Shown: positions 19,607 through 29,601 of the stretch, one piece after another
How positions within the stretch are numbered: the stretch's first letter is position 1
Layout of the letters: each line of letters opens with the position of its first letter
Assembly: GCF_029761915.1 (NCBI RefSeq)
Contig: NZ_CP121695.1
Span: 8,213,501 to 8,277,500, forward strand
Length of the DNA stretch: 64,000 nt
Reading direction: 5' to 3'
DNA from: Bradyrhizobium sp. CB1650
GTDB lineage: Bacteria; Pseudomonadota; Alphaproteobacteria; Rhizobiales; Xanthobacteraceae
The notes under the pieces: model-generated
The model's database searches: none
Seen by the model: only the letters and a program-made list of their open reading frames with translations
Told to the model about the DNA's origin: nothing
Program-made: the position numbers and the translations under genes

Positions 19607-20000
19607 TGCCTTTGACCGATGCAGCCTGTCGCGCAGCCAAGAAAGCGGAGAAGGCGTACAAAAAGGCGATGCCGGTGGCCTATACATGCTTGTCGAAAAC
19701 GAGCGGGTCGTGGCTTTGGCGCCAGGCGCATCGGTTCGGTGGCAAACAAACGCTGATCGCGTTGGGCGCCTAGCCCGCGATCACTCTCGCTGACAATCGG
19801 CAGCCCACCTGTCGACGTTCAACGCGGTGGCCGATGCGTGGCTGGCCAAGTAGCGCGAGACGTCAAAGAGCGCGACGACCACAAGCCGACTTGGATTATC
19901 GACCTAGTCCGGCCGCAGATCGGTCATCGTCAGATCGGCGCCATCACGTCATCAGACGTGCTGGCGGCGCTGCGCAAGGTGGAGGCAACCGGCCCTTAGC
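19607..20000 (+). pseudogene. Phage/island-type tyrosine integrase remnant (DUF4102 N-terminus)
   Basis: Begins MPLTDAACRAAKKAEKAYK, the usual start of P4-type island integrases, and continues in shifted frames with DAGGLYMLV, SWLWRQAHRFGGKQTLIALGAYPA-like sequence and a later VADAWLAK and ITSSDVLAALRKVEATG. At least two frameshifts and a stop break it, and the catalytic domain is absent. The upstream DNA (near 19570-19590) has GGTATTGGTACGG repeats common before such genes. Integrases of this class insert islands at tRNA genes, so this is a relic of an earlier element. Confidence 0.75.
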
Positions 20001-20160
20001 AACGCAACGCGGGCGGTCAGTCCGAAATGCTCCTTCAAGAGCGCTTGGGATAATTGGCAACCACTTTTATCAGGCGAGCATCAATTCTCTCCTCCCCCAG
20101 CGTGAACCGGTCGAAGGCTCTTCCGCTCACCACACTGAGCGAACTGGCTTGAATTTATCG

Positions 20161-23100
20161 TCATTGCTTGGCCAGCTGGGCATCAGCAGCGCCGGTGAGG
20201 TCGAGCTCGGCGGCGATGTTCGCGCGGCCGGAGCTTGCATCGGCACGGTGATCGGACGCGATAGCGACATAGACCGCCGGCAGCACGAAGAGCGTGAACA
20301 GCGTGCCGACAGACATGCCAGAGACGAGCACGAGCCCGATCGAGAAGCGGCTCGCGGCGCCAGCTCCCGTTGCAGTCAACAAGGGTATGAAGCCCGCGAC
20401 CATCGCCGCCGTAGTCATCAAGATTGGACGCAGTCGGACGCGCGCAGCCATCTCTATAGCCGAGCGACGGTCAAGCCTCTCCTTGAGCTGCAGCTCATTG
20501 GCGAACTCAACCATCAGGATGCCGTGCTTGGAAATCAACCCGACCAGTGTCAACAATCCGACCTGGGTGTAGATGTTCATAGTCGCCCAGCCAAAGAATG
20601 GCGGGATCAAGGCGCCGACGATTGCCATCGGCACGCTGATCATGATGATGAAGGGATCGCGCAGACTTTCGAACTGCGCCGCAAGCACCAAGAAGATGAT
20701 GATGATTGCAAAAGCAAAGGTAATCGCCAGTTGGTTACCCTCGTGCACATATTGGCGGGCGTCGGCGAGAAAGTCGTGGCTGAAACCTTCGGGCAATTTG
20801 TTTGCCTCGGCTTCGAGGAAGTCCACAGCCTGACCGATCGTGACGCCGGGCATCGGCACGGCCTGAAAGGTCGCGCAGTTGAGCTGATTGTAGTGGGTGA
20901 GCGCGTTCGGATCGGTCGCAGTCTCGATGGAGACTACGGTAGACAGCGGGAGCATCGCCCCCGTCGCAGTCTTCACATAATAGCTCCCGATTGCTTGCGG
21001 CGCCAAGCGTTCCTCCCGTGCTACCTGCGGGATCACTTGGTAGGAGCGACCCTGCAAATTGAAGCGATTGACGTAGTTACCGCCAAGTAAGGTGGCGAGC
21101 GCGGTACCGATGGTCTGCATGGTGATGCCAAGCTCGTTGGCCTTGGATCGATCAACCTTGATTCGTACCACCGGCTGGTTGAACTCGAGGTCGGAGTCGC
21201 TCACCATGAACAGGCCGCTCTTGCGCGCGGCATCCTTCAGCTTCGACATTTGCTCGTAGACGGATTGGAAGCCGAGCGTCGAATTGATCACCATCTGCAC
21301 TGGTAGGCCACCAGAGCCGCCGGGAAGTGGCGGCAAGCTAAAGGCAAACGCGTTAATCCCTTCGATTTTCGACAGCTCGGCTTGGACAAGGGACTGTAGG
21401 GCGCTCGATGATCGCTTGCGCTCGTCCCATGGCTTGAGCAACATGCCGGCCATGCCACTCTGCTGGCCGCTAACGCCATTGAGCACGAAACTCAAATCAG
21501 TCTCGGAAAATTTCTGTAACGCTTTCTCAAGCTTGGTACCGTAGTAGTCGAGGTAGTCGATATTGGCGTATTTCGGCGCCTTGATTAGAGCGAATACGAT
21601 ACCTTGATCCTCCTCGGGTGCGAGTTCCTTGGAAATATTCATATAGAGAAAGCCGACGAGGCCCAACATGGTCAGCGCAAACAGCCCGGTAATCGGACGA
21701 TAGTCGAGCGAGCGGTCGAGCTTGCGGCCGTACCATCGTGTCATGGCGCCGAACCCGCGGTTCACAACTCTTGCGACCCGCCCCTCCTCAGCGCGCTGCA
21801 GGAAGAGCGAGCACATCATCGGCGACAGCGTCAAAGCGATCACGCCCGACACGATTACCGCTCCGGCTAGCGTAAACGCGAACTCGCGGAACAGCGCACC
21901 GGTGAGGCCGCCGAGAAATCCGATTGGGGCATATACAGCAGCCAAGGTAATCGTCATGGATACAACGGGGCCGACGATCTCTCGCGCGCCCCTCGTAGCA
22001 GCTTGGACAGGCGGCGCACCTTCTTCTAAATGGCGATGAATATTCTCCACCACCACGATCGCGTCGTCGACCACGAGACCGATCGCGAGAACCATGGCAA
22101 GAAGGGTCAGGAGATTCAATGAAAACCCGAGCGCCAGCATCATGCTGCAGACACCAACGAGCGACAAAGGAATAGTGACTACAGGAATGATGACCGACCG
22201 TAGCGAGGCCAGGAATAGGAAGATCACCACCACCACGACAACGACGGCCTCAATGAGCGTCTTCTCCACTTCATCGATCGATGATTGAATGAACTTGGTG
22301 GAGTCGTAGGCAACTTTCATCTTCAGTGACGGCGGCAAGTTACGCTCCATGTCTGGAAACAGGGCCCGAACGCCTCGCACTATGTTTAGCGGATTGCCTT
22401 GCGGGCTCGCCTGAACGCCGATAAAGACCGCGTGCTCGCCGTTCATGGCGACGCTGATGTCTGTGGTCTGCGCGGCAAGCTCGACTACGGCAATGTCCTC
22501 CATGCGCACAAAGCCGCCGTCATTGGCTTTGACGATCATGCGCTTGAAATCATCGACACTCCGCAGATCCGTGTTTGCAGTGACATCGGAGATAGTGAAA
22601 TTGCCTTTGGTCTGGCCGGCTGCGGCCTGGAAGTTGTTGGCGGCGATTGCAGCCGACACTTCAGCCGGCGACACGCCGTGCCCTGCCATTTTCGCAGGAT
22701 CGAGCCATAACCGCATCGCAAAACTCTGACCGCCCAGGATGTCTGCCGCTGCGACGCCATCGACGGTTGCCATAACGGGTTGCACGGCGCGCGAGAGGTA
22801 GTCGGAGATCGCGCTTGCCGTCAATTCCTCGCTGGAGAACGCGATATACATGACAGCGGTGGCCTGTCCGGTCGATTTGGTGACAACCGGATCGTTTGAT
22901 TCTTTTGGGATCAAATATTTGACTGAGTTGACCTTGGAGAGCACCTCGGTGAGCGCCTCGTTGGGATCAAAATTCAGTTTGATGTAAACTTGGATCGTCG
23001 AGGTACCGAGCACCGATGAGGAACTGATGTAGTCGACGCCCTCGGCGGAAGCGACTGCCTGCTCCAGGGGAGTCGTGATGAACCCCTGGATCATGTCGGC

Positions 23101-23265
23101 GGAGGCGCCCGGATAGGAAGTCGTGATATTGACGACCGTATTAGATAGCTTTGGATATTGCCGGATCGGCAGCACGGTGGCCGCGCGAAAGCCGATCAGC
23201 AAGATCAGGAGACTGACGACAATAGACAATACCGGACGTTTGATGAAAAGCTCGGTAAATGCCAT
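20161..23265 (-). CDS. RND efflux transporter inner-membrane subunit (AcrB/NolG type)
   Basis: Proton-driven pump subunit of the HAE1/AcrB family, normally part of a tripartite complex with a membrane-fusion protein and an outer-membrane channel. From the ATG at 23265 (MAFTELFIKRPVLS) it has 1034 residues, the family length; another ATG at 23277 is possible. Visible features are the N-terminal first helix, the AIGLVVDDAIVVVENIHR motif containing the proton-relay aspartate pair, two large periplasmic loops and C-terminal helices. Related proteins include NolG, encoded with NolF in fast-growing rhizobia. Here no membrane-fusion or channel gene is adjacent, so partners must be elsewhere. The long plus-strand frame opposite (19834-21090) is a shadow. 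Confidence 0.87.
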   Translation of the reverse strand: MAFTELFIKRPVLSIVVSLLILLIGFRAATVLPIRQYPKLSNTVVNITTSYPGASADMIQGFITTPLEQAVASAEGVDYISSSSVLGTSTIQVYIKLNFDPNEALTEVLSKVNSVKYLIPKESNDPVVTKSTGQATAVMYIAFSSEELTASAISDYLSRAVQPVMATVDGVAAADILGGQSFAMRLWLDPAKMAGHGVSPAEVSAAIAANNFQAAAGQTKGNFTISDVTANTDLRSVDDFKRMIVKANDGGFVRMEDIAVVELAAQTTDISVAMNGEHAVFIGVQASPQGNPLNIVRGVRALFPDMERNLPPSLKMKVAYDSTKFIQSSIDEVEKTLIEAVVVVVVVIFLFLASLRSVIIPVVTIPLSLVGVCSMMLALGFSLNLLTLLAMVLAIGLVVDDAIVVVENIHRHLEEGAPPVQAATRGAREIVGPVVSMTITLAAVYAPIGFLGGLTGALFREFAFTLAGAVIVSGVIALTLSPMMCSLFLQRAEEGRVARVVNRGFGAMTRWYGRKLDRSLDYRPITGLFALTMLGLVGFLYMNISKELAPEEDQGIVFALIKAPKYANIDYLDYYGTKLEKALQKFSETDLSFVLNGVSGQQSGMAGMLLKPWDERKRSSSALQSLVQAELSKIEGINAFAFSLPPLPGGSGGLPVQMVINSTLGFQSVYEQMSKLKDAARKSGLFMVSDSDLEFNQPVVRIKVDRSKANELGITMQTIGTALATLLGGNYVNRFNLQGRSYQVIPQVAREERLAPQAIGSYYVKTATGAMLPLSTVVSIETATDPNALTHYNQLNCATFQAVPMPGVTIGQAVDFLEAEANKLPEGFSHDFLADARQYVHEGNQLAITFAFAIIIIFLVLAAQFESLRDPFIIMISVPMAIVGALIPPFFGWATMNIYTQVGLLTLVGLISKHGILMVEFANELQLKERLDRRSAIEMAARVRLRPILMTTAAMVAGFIPLLTATGAGAASRFSIGLVLVSGMSVGTLFTLFVLPAVYVAIASDHRADASSGRANIAAELDLTGAADAQLAKQ

Positions 23266-23879
23266 CTCGACTCGCATTTCCAGAGGGGGATGCAAATACG
23301 CCAGCAAATTGCGGTACAGCAATCATTATCAATGCGGCGACTGCGCTAAAGCCCGTAATATGAGGGAAGCGTTATCGGCTACTCTAAGGACTCACACGTT
23401 GCGAAGCATAGCGTGCCCACTCCTCCGCTTCTTCACCTTCGTCGCTTGAATGCAGGTTGGTTGCGCTGTTCTGATCACTCATCGCGATCTCGAATAGTGG
23501 GCGCCTTCTTAAGACACAGCCCCCTAGTCTTTTTGCGTGCAACCGGCCAACGGTCAGGCTCAAGATGTTCGTCCTCACACCTGATTGGAACGCAACGACT
23601 TCTAGCAAGGCGTCACTTCGGGCTTCGCGCCGCCCCGTCGATCGAATGATCCGGGTTCGAGATCGAAAGTACAAACGACCTGACGGCTGCTCAACTCTAC
23701 AAAGGTAAGTGGGCAATATAGAATGGGCTGCAAAACACGATACCAAGGTTTGTCGAAACGCTCACTGATCGCAGCCCCGCGAAACTTGTGACCTTGCCAG
23801 ACGCAAAGTTCTCTGTCCTACAATATTCCGCAAGCCCCCCTCTCGCATCGCTAACTCGCCGAACAACGTCTGCTCGGAG
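23266..23879. other. Decayed region between the RND gene and the panC remnant
   Basis: About 600 bp with no recognisable complete gene. Part of the DNA near 23750-23880 may be continuing panC remnant, but the similarity is too weak to call. Confidence 0.35.
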
Positions 23880-24110
23880 TTCGCCCTTGGTACCAAGTCG
23901 ACACGTCTGTCGGAACGGTGGGCTTGAGCACTTCTTCCAGCTCAATATGCTGGAAATGACTTCGATAAACTTCCTGTGCATCCGGCGCAGAGAGGAACGC
24001 AACACCGGCGTCGCGGCACAGTCCTCCTGCAGAAGTCGGGCGTGTAGGTGCTGAGATCCTCGTTCAGTCCGAACTGAGTGGGGTCGACGAAGATGCTGAC
24101 GTTCGATCGC
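23880..24110 (-). pseudogene. panC: Fragment of pantothenate synthetase gene panC
   Basis: On the minus strand one frame reads NVSIFVDPTQFGLNEDLSTY, matching the VSIFVNPTQF signature of PanC (pantoate-beta-alanine ligase). A neighbouring frame continues with DAGVAFLSAPDAQEVYRSHF and HIELEEVLKP, which fits the next PanC segment. Both ends are missing and a frameshift separates the two pieces, so nothing functional remains. panCB copies are known on some rhizobial symbiotic replicons. Confidence 0.55.
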
Positions 24111-24309
24111 CGGGCTCAATCAAGCCAGCCCGGCGTCAGGTCGTGCCGGCGGCCGAGTGAGCGCATAGCCGCGCGCCAAAATGCGCGCTTACCATCGTCG
24201 TATGCCGGCGGGCCCGGAAGTCGACGTCGCCTTTTCTACTGAATGAAAGAGGCGGCCTCAGTTAGTGGCCTTACTTTGTCAAGGATCGCAGTCAAGCGCG
24301 GCCTCAACG

Positions 24310-24498
24310 TCAGAGGGCGACTCTTCGCTTAAACCATTTCCTTGGTAGGCCAATGTAGTAGCCACGCCTCCGAAGTTCCGGCTCGGACCTGTTGAGCGTT
24401 TCGCAAATGGACTCCACAGGCGCGCCTGCATCAACAAGCTCGCGCAACAGTTCATCTTCCCGTCTGGTCCAGCGAGGAGAGCGGAGAACCGCCTTCAA
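24310..24498 (-). CDS. Small SANT/Myb-like protein, conserved hypothetical
   Basis: A 62-residue basic protein. The N-terminal half (SPRWTRREDELLRELVDAGAP followed by VESICETLNRS) has the spacing of aromatic and acidic residues seen in SANT/Myb-like DNA-binding helices, and similar small proteins recur in Bradyrhizobium symbiosis islands. It starts with TTG at 24498, with AAGAGG (24504-24509 on the opposite strand) 5 nt before. No operon partner: it lies in decayed DNA between the panC and IS110 remnants. The function is unknown; a short regulator is an inference from composition. Confidence 0.5.
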   Translation of the reverse strand: MKAVLRSPRWTRREDELLRELVDAGAPVESICETLNRSEPELRRRGYYIGLPRKWFKRRVAL

Positions 24499-24899
24499 GT
24501 TAACCTCTTAGCCCTGAATTCATACGGTTCTAGAGAAGAACTGTCCGCCAGCCCGGCCAGCCTGTTCCGTGCCGAGCGCATTGCCACGCTTGCTCTGCGA
24601 TCTCCGCGTTCGTGTTCTGGAATGCGCAGTACAGTCCCAATCCGGATGACGAAAACTCATCTGAACAGATTTAAGTGTGATCAACTGTATGGCCTCCCAT
24701 AGCGTCGCCTCGGCTACCCAGTGATCGTGTCCTCCTCATAAATGCCGGCGGTGGAATTCCTTCGAAAGCTATACGTTGGCATAGCCGAAGCTGGTCCTAT
24801 GCCAACGAAATTTTGGAGCCACTAGGACTCAGCCAGACCGTGATGGACAACCTGTGAGATGGGAGAGCGGCCCTGGAGTTAACCTGCGTGCGATAGCCT
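24499..24899. other. Decayed region
   Basis: No recognisable gene. The part nearest 24900 may be the degraded 3' end of the IS110-type transposase. Confidence 0.35.
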
Positions 24900-25160
24900 A
24901 TCGCTAGGATCGCCCGCCGCGGCCAGAACCGGCAGTACCAAACGCATGCAGTGGACCGGGGTGCCTTGGTCGCAGCCAAGGCCGCCTCGACCAGCATGGC
25001 GCGCGCATAACTGCGGCCGATCTTGCTGATGCGGCCGTGATGGGCAGCTCCCAGTCCCGACAGCCGCATCCGCGGGTTGAGCCCGAAATCGCTCACCAGC
25101 TTCTGCGGGCTGTTGAACCGGCTGTCCTGCAGCGCAGCCCGCGTGATATCAATGCGGCCT
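24900..25160 (-). pseudogene. IS110/IS1111-family transposase C-terminal remnant
   Basis: Minus-strand frame with FNSPQKLVSDFGLNPRMRLSG, GAAHHGRISKIGRSYARAML and VEAALAATKAP, the conserved C-terminal domain of IS110/IS116/IS902 transposases. The N-terminal RuvC-like half is absent here, and a GT dinucleotide run sits just upstream. A short N-terminal piece of the same family lies at 25496, in the opposite orientation. Confidence 0.8.
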
Positions 25161-25169
25161 GCATGTGTC

Positions 25170-25187
25170 GTGTGTGTGTGTGTGTGT
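25170..25187. repeat. GT dinucleotide microsatellite, nine units
   Basis: Uninterrupted (GT)9 at 25170-25187, preceded by GCATGTGTC. Such runs are uncommon in high-GC alphaproteobacterial DNA. It lies at the edge of the IS110 remnant. Confidence 0.9.
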
Positions 25188-25495
25188 ATCGGGCTGCCCG
25201 CACCGTGCTTCCGGCGCCTCGGCTTGTGCACCATGTCGCTTCCGGAGCAGCGCGGACGTGCCCTCGGCGCCTCGAGTGAGTGAGAACCCCACGCTGTCCC
25301 TGCTACGCTCGCTAGCTGAGCGCGCGGCATCGCTTCAGCACAACTCCGAAAAGGCTGCTCGCGCCTGAAACCTCTCTGTTCCAAATGACCCGACGGGAGC
25401 TGTGGGCGACACGACAACTACGGATTCGCACTCTCGGCGCGTCAGAGGCGACCAGCCCTAAGTTCTCGGCTCATCGTGTCTGGCAGGAGTTGCGA

Positions 25496-25543
25496 ATGCG
25501 ACGGGTGATTGGCATTGATGTCCACCGAACCTCGGGGAATTGG
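25496..25543 (+). pseudogene. IS110-family transposase N-terminal scrap
   Basis: ATG at 25496 followed by MRRVIGIDVHRTSG, the start and first catalytic aspartate region of IS110-type transposases. Similarity ends within about 15 codons. Confidence 0.55.
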
Positions 25544-28500
25544 TGCTGGGTGCAAAACACGATCGACAGCGGGATTGGCTTGCAGCCTCGGAGTCAGTTT
25601 AAGGCCGTTTTCCCAATGCCGTTTGCGGATCGTGAGGGTGCGTAGTCTAAGCAGGGCCAAATGGATGTCTTTGGGCCCGGCGACCTCTCCGAACTGATGA
25701 GGACTCGCCCGAAGCGCCGGCCATGCGGCGTCATTTGTTGTCGCGATCCCGAGGAAATGCGTCGGCCAGCGAGATATTTGGTGGCGGCGTGAAAGTAGCG
25801 TTGTCGCCCAGGTATTATCCATCATCACGAAGCACCCGACTGGTGTGCCAGCACACGAGCGAGCAGTTCTAGCGCCTGATGGCCGACCCTGGCATCCTTT
25901 GCAGCATGAGCCGTTCCGGGAGGTGTAGGACGATGCGGCCACGTAGAGCTTCTTCTCTTCTCAAGACCGAACGGACGGCAGGATCTACAGAACCAGACGA
26001 GGCACGCGCCGATGTGTTCAGCTAAACTGAAAGATTTTGCAACAAGACCGGCAGGGACTCGACCACGCCTATGTCAGCCCGGTTGAGTTCGGGCGCAAGA
26101 CGGGTTAGCTGAACCCGGTGTCCATTAAACCGGCAGCAGCTCACTGACGTAAAGCGTGAGCACGTCGTCAACCTGCATGCGGCTCGTCGCATCGCACACG
26201 CCGCGACCGTATCACCACGGTTGTAGTGCCGGCTTGTCTGCGTCCTCGCCAGATATGCTCGGGGTCCGTTTCTACGTGGCTGAGGTGAGCGCCCGTCGTT
26301 GCCCAAGCTTTGGCGCCGCAATCGTGTTGATGTGCATGTGCCCGTCTCGTGCGGCCATTGCCACGCCGATAGTGCGCCTTTACGCCGTGGGCCAGCCACC
26401 AATCCTAGTAGGCGTCCCTTGATCGCTCTTGGCCTACAATTCCGCAGCCCGTGGGAGCTTGAGATCCTCCCGCGAAGGCGAGGTGGTTAGCGTTGTTATG
26501 GCAAGGTTGGCCACTGAAGTTAGTGGGGCGTGGTAGGGACAGCGCTTTTTCGGACCAGCACAAGCGCCGAGTCACGTCGAGGCTAACTTCACCGGCAGCG
26601 TGGGCGCGGCAGGGACAGCGTCGAGTTCTCTTGAGGGAAGGCGCCGAGTCGCACCTGCGTTGCCGTCAATATCAAAGGGGTTAACCCGCTAGTTAGCTAT
26701 GAAATGGAGGTATGAAACATACGCCGGGCTAGCCGAGATCATTATCGTGCCGAGAGGATGCGCCGTCTGGACTGTGATCGGTGTTGTGACCGGGCAGGCC
26801 GCATGCCAGGGCAACGTCACCTTCACGGGGCTTTTCATGAAGGACGCTGCCGACTTGGTCGACGCGCTGTCTTGGATCTCTACTTTCAAGCATCGTCGAT
26901 CGCGCAAGTTATGGCAGGGGCGGACTGCGCCTGTCCTCCAGCCCGACTTGATCCCCTCAACTAGCTCTGGGACGATCTGAAGAGCATCTGTTCGTCGATA
27001 GGAACGAGCGCTCGAGTACGGCAACAGATCACCGTATTCCTCCACGATAAGGCGTCAGGTCCGGATTGATTCGAGTCGCAATGGACGAGTACGGCACAGT
27101 AGCGCTTCGAGCATGCGAATCTTCAACTCGACAACGCTCGGCTCGTTACACAGTGCCAACCGTCCGCTCGATTAAGTCCGCATGGGGAAGCGCGTCCGCA
27201 GTCCAGCCGAGTGGCAGCAGCGTATCGGCGAAGCGCCAAACCACATGGCGCTAAGACACTATGGCAGCCGCTCCCAGGAGAGGAGCGCGCCAATACCATT
27301 TCGCCGGATTGAGCAACGGAACGACGGTAAGGCCGAACCCGATTCTGAAAGCGGCGTCTGCCAAACGAAATCGGCGTCAAGTACGGCGACAAAGGCAGTG
27401 GAAAGCGGCAAAGAGTCATGAGGGCAGCAGCATCAGAGCGCGTACCGCGTAAGAAACCGACGGAATTGTGCGATCGGGCCGCCGGTGAAGATAACGCGTC
27501 CAGTACTCCCAATCGCGCAGCCGAGATCTGACTCTCCTGCGAGATCTGAAACAATCACGGTGACATCAAGGCGCTGGAGGTGCTGCGCACTTGGACCCAG
27601 CAAAGGAGCCTCATTGTAGGACTCCTGACGAAGACTCCGTCGCGGGCTGGCGCGAGTTCGGCCTCGAGGTAGTTAACTCGAACCGAGAACTCGATCAGTG
27701 GCTGGCCGAACTTAATGTCGAGAGCGAGTAAGTGAAATCGCGCATCGTCCATAGGCGCCGGAGTCGCAAGCCACAGCAAATCGGCGGGGCGGACCAGACG
27801 CTCGCGACGCCGAGTCCGCCCCTAACATCTCCGTATCTGGAGCAATACGTGATGGTACCCCTAACCAAGCAAGGGCCGTGCCGAATTGAGAATTGGAGGT
27901 TCAGCAGGGACTTCGTAGCGGGCTGCAGGATCAAGTTGTCGACATTCGTTTGAGAGCTGACGTCCGTCGTCAGACTCCTTGAACCAGCTGTAATACATCG
28001 AGGCGGCAATGCCTTCTGGGCGGCAGATCTCGAGATGTTCTCCTTGCCGCGCACAGCACCATGCGGATCCTCTCTTCCGCCGAATAATGCCGGCGGGTCT
28101 GTCGTCTAATGTCTTTTTACAACTTGTTCTGCCGGTGCTTTGCCCGGTCCGGATTTCTGTTTTATCTTCGCTCCCGCTGGCTACTATGAACCAGGAACTC
28201 CTCCCAAAGCAAAATCACACTGCCTGTTTCACAAACCCTGACGGCGAATACTTTTTATATCAGCGTGGCGCCTCGGCTAGCTAAGTGCCGCGCAAGGTCA
28301 AGCGCCGGAAGAAGTGCATGTCTAAGACAGTTCGCGAAGCTGGACTGGCAGGCCCAAGCAAGCATCGATCGTTTGCGCCGGACCAAAACCGCGCCGCACC
28401 CCACGTGCGCGTCACTCGGAAATCTGCACGTACTTCGCTATGGCGAGTAAGGTCTCGGCTTGAGGCTGACGGCCCGGAAAGCTGTCGTAGGCTCGTGGCT

Positions 28501-29440
28501 CAACAACGGTCGCCTACTGTGCAGATTAGGCTGCTTCGCCGGATCATGCATCCTGCTGTAAGACGGGCTCGGCTTGAAGACTGTGAACGGTCTTTCGAAC
28601 GCATCCGGAAATGCGCAGCATCTTCTCGACTGAAACAATCTAAACGGCAGGGGATACTGCTTCGGTGGCAGTCCGAGGCAGCTTGCAATACTGAACTCGC
28701 TTGAGAAGCCGCGCTCTTGAGAGTGAACCAAATCAATGTCCATCGTTCATGGCAGCCGCTCGTCTTGTTAGTTCTTGTGCATGGTGGAATCTGCGCGAAG
28801 TTGATGGATGCTAGAGAGGGCAACAATGCGCGTATTCGAGACAACCCAAATTGGCCGGCCCACTGGTATCCGAAGAAGTGCCTCGGAGATTCCAGGCCGA
28901 AACCGACACGACCCCCGGTGCAGACCATCGCGCTCGATGCACCAGGTACTATCGCATCGAAACGTGAAGGCGCCAGCTTTGAAGTGACAGGGCTTCGTAG
29001 GTGCGAGCTCAAATGTTTGAGTATTTCCCTGAAAGCGCAGGTATGATCACCATCATTGGCGGGGAATTTCTTGTTCGAAGCCGCCGTCCGTCTCAGCCAG
29101 CTTCCGGAGCGTGCGGAGGTCGACACGTCCGCCTGAGGGAGTGTCAATATAGTCTATGTCTACTCCCGATCTCTCAAGACACTCCGCCTTACACAGGGCT
29201 TCTCTTGCGCTCAAACTTTGAACCGAAAAATGCCTTCGGCTAAACCCCGTTCGATGACACCTAATACTGTAGGGCACGGATCCCCCTCGTTGAGAGCGAC
29301 AGTATAACCAACTTCCCGTAACAGTGCGACCGACCATTCTTGGGAGGTCCTTGCGGGCGCGTTGGCGCCTCCTGCTCTCCGCTTCGGCTTCACGGTTCGA
29401 CATTAGAAGGGGAAGTTCGATGATCGAGTTCTTGTCACTC
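25544..29440. other. Long decayed accessory region
   Basis: Nearly 3.9 kb where all six frames are short and none is convincingly a gene. Fragments with protein-like composition occur but I cannot name them. A possible IS3 scrap is at 26055-26140. Two imperfect copies of a GGGACAGCG to GCGCCGAGTC segment lie at about 26529-26573 and 26605-26650. Probably an accumulation of pseudogene and IS debris. Confidence 0.5.
26055..26140 (+). pseudogene. Possible IS3-type transposase C-terminal scrap
   Basis: One plus-strand frame reads GLDHAYVSPVEFGRKTG, stop, then LNPVSIKPAAAH, similar to the YxSPxEFE end of IS3-family OrfB proteins. It is short and carries a stop, so this is a weak call. Confidence 0.3.
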
Positions 29441-29524
29441 GGTCCAACCATCGGCTCAGTTCGATGACTCGCGCCAAATACCATATTCGTTCGGTGCCAT
29501 TGGCGGTACCTGGTCGTCTTTCGC

Positions 29525-29541
29525 TTGGCACGATGCTTGCT
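29525..29541 (+). promoter_or_regulatory. Near-consensus sigma-54 (-24/-12) promoter
   Basis: TTGGCACGATGCTTGCT matches the RpoN consensus TGGCACG-N4-TTGCW at every defined position, with GG (29527-29528) and GC (29539-29540) 10 bp apart. It lies 61 bp before the ATG of the TauD-like dioxygenase. It suggests NifA or another enhancer-binding protein controls that gene. I found no exact TGT-N10-ACA site in the preceding 250 bp. Confidence 0.8.
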
Positions 29542-29601
29542 AAAGATCATTCGCTCCGAGAGGCGAGAGAGAGAAAAACTGCAAGGGCTTACAAAAACAA
29601 C

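Noticed and set aside
19834..21090. 418-codon plus-strand open frame
   Set aside because: It lies mostly opposite the RND pump gene and its translation is rich in D, R, H and Q in the manner of an antisense shadow; no family resemblance.
29300..29524. NifA upstream activator (TGT-N10-ACA) before the dioxygenase promoter
   Set aside because: The only TGT there (TGTCACTCGGTCCAAC at 29434) ends in AAC, not ACA; not close enough to call.
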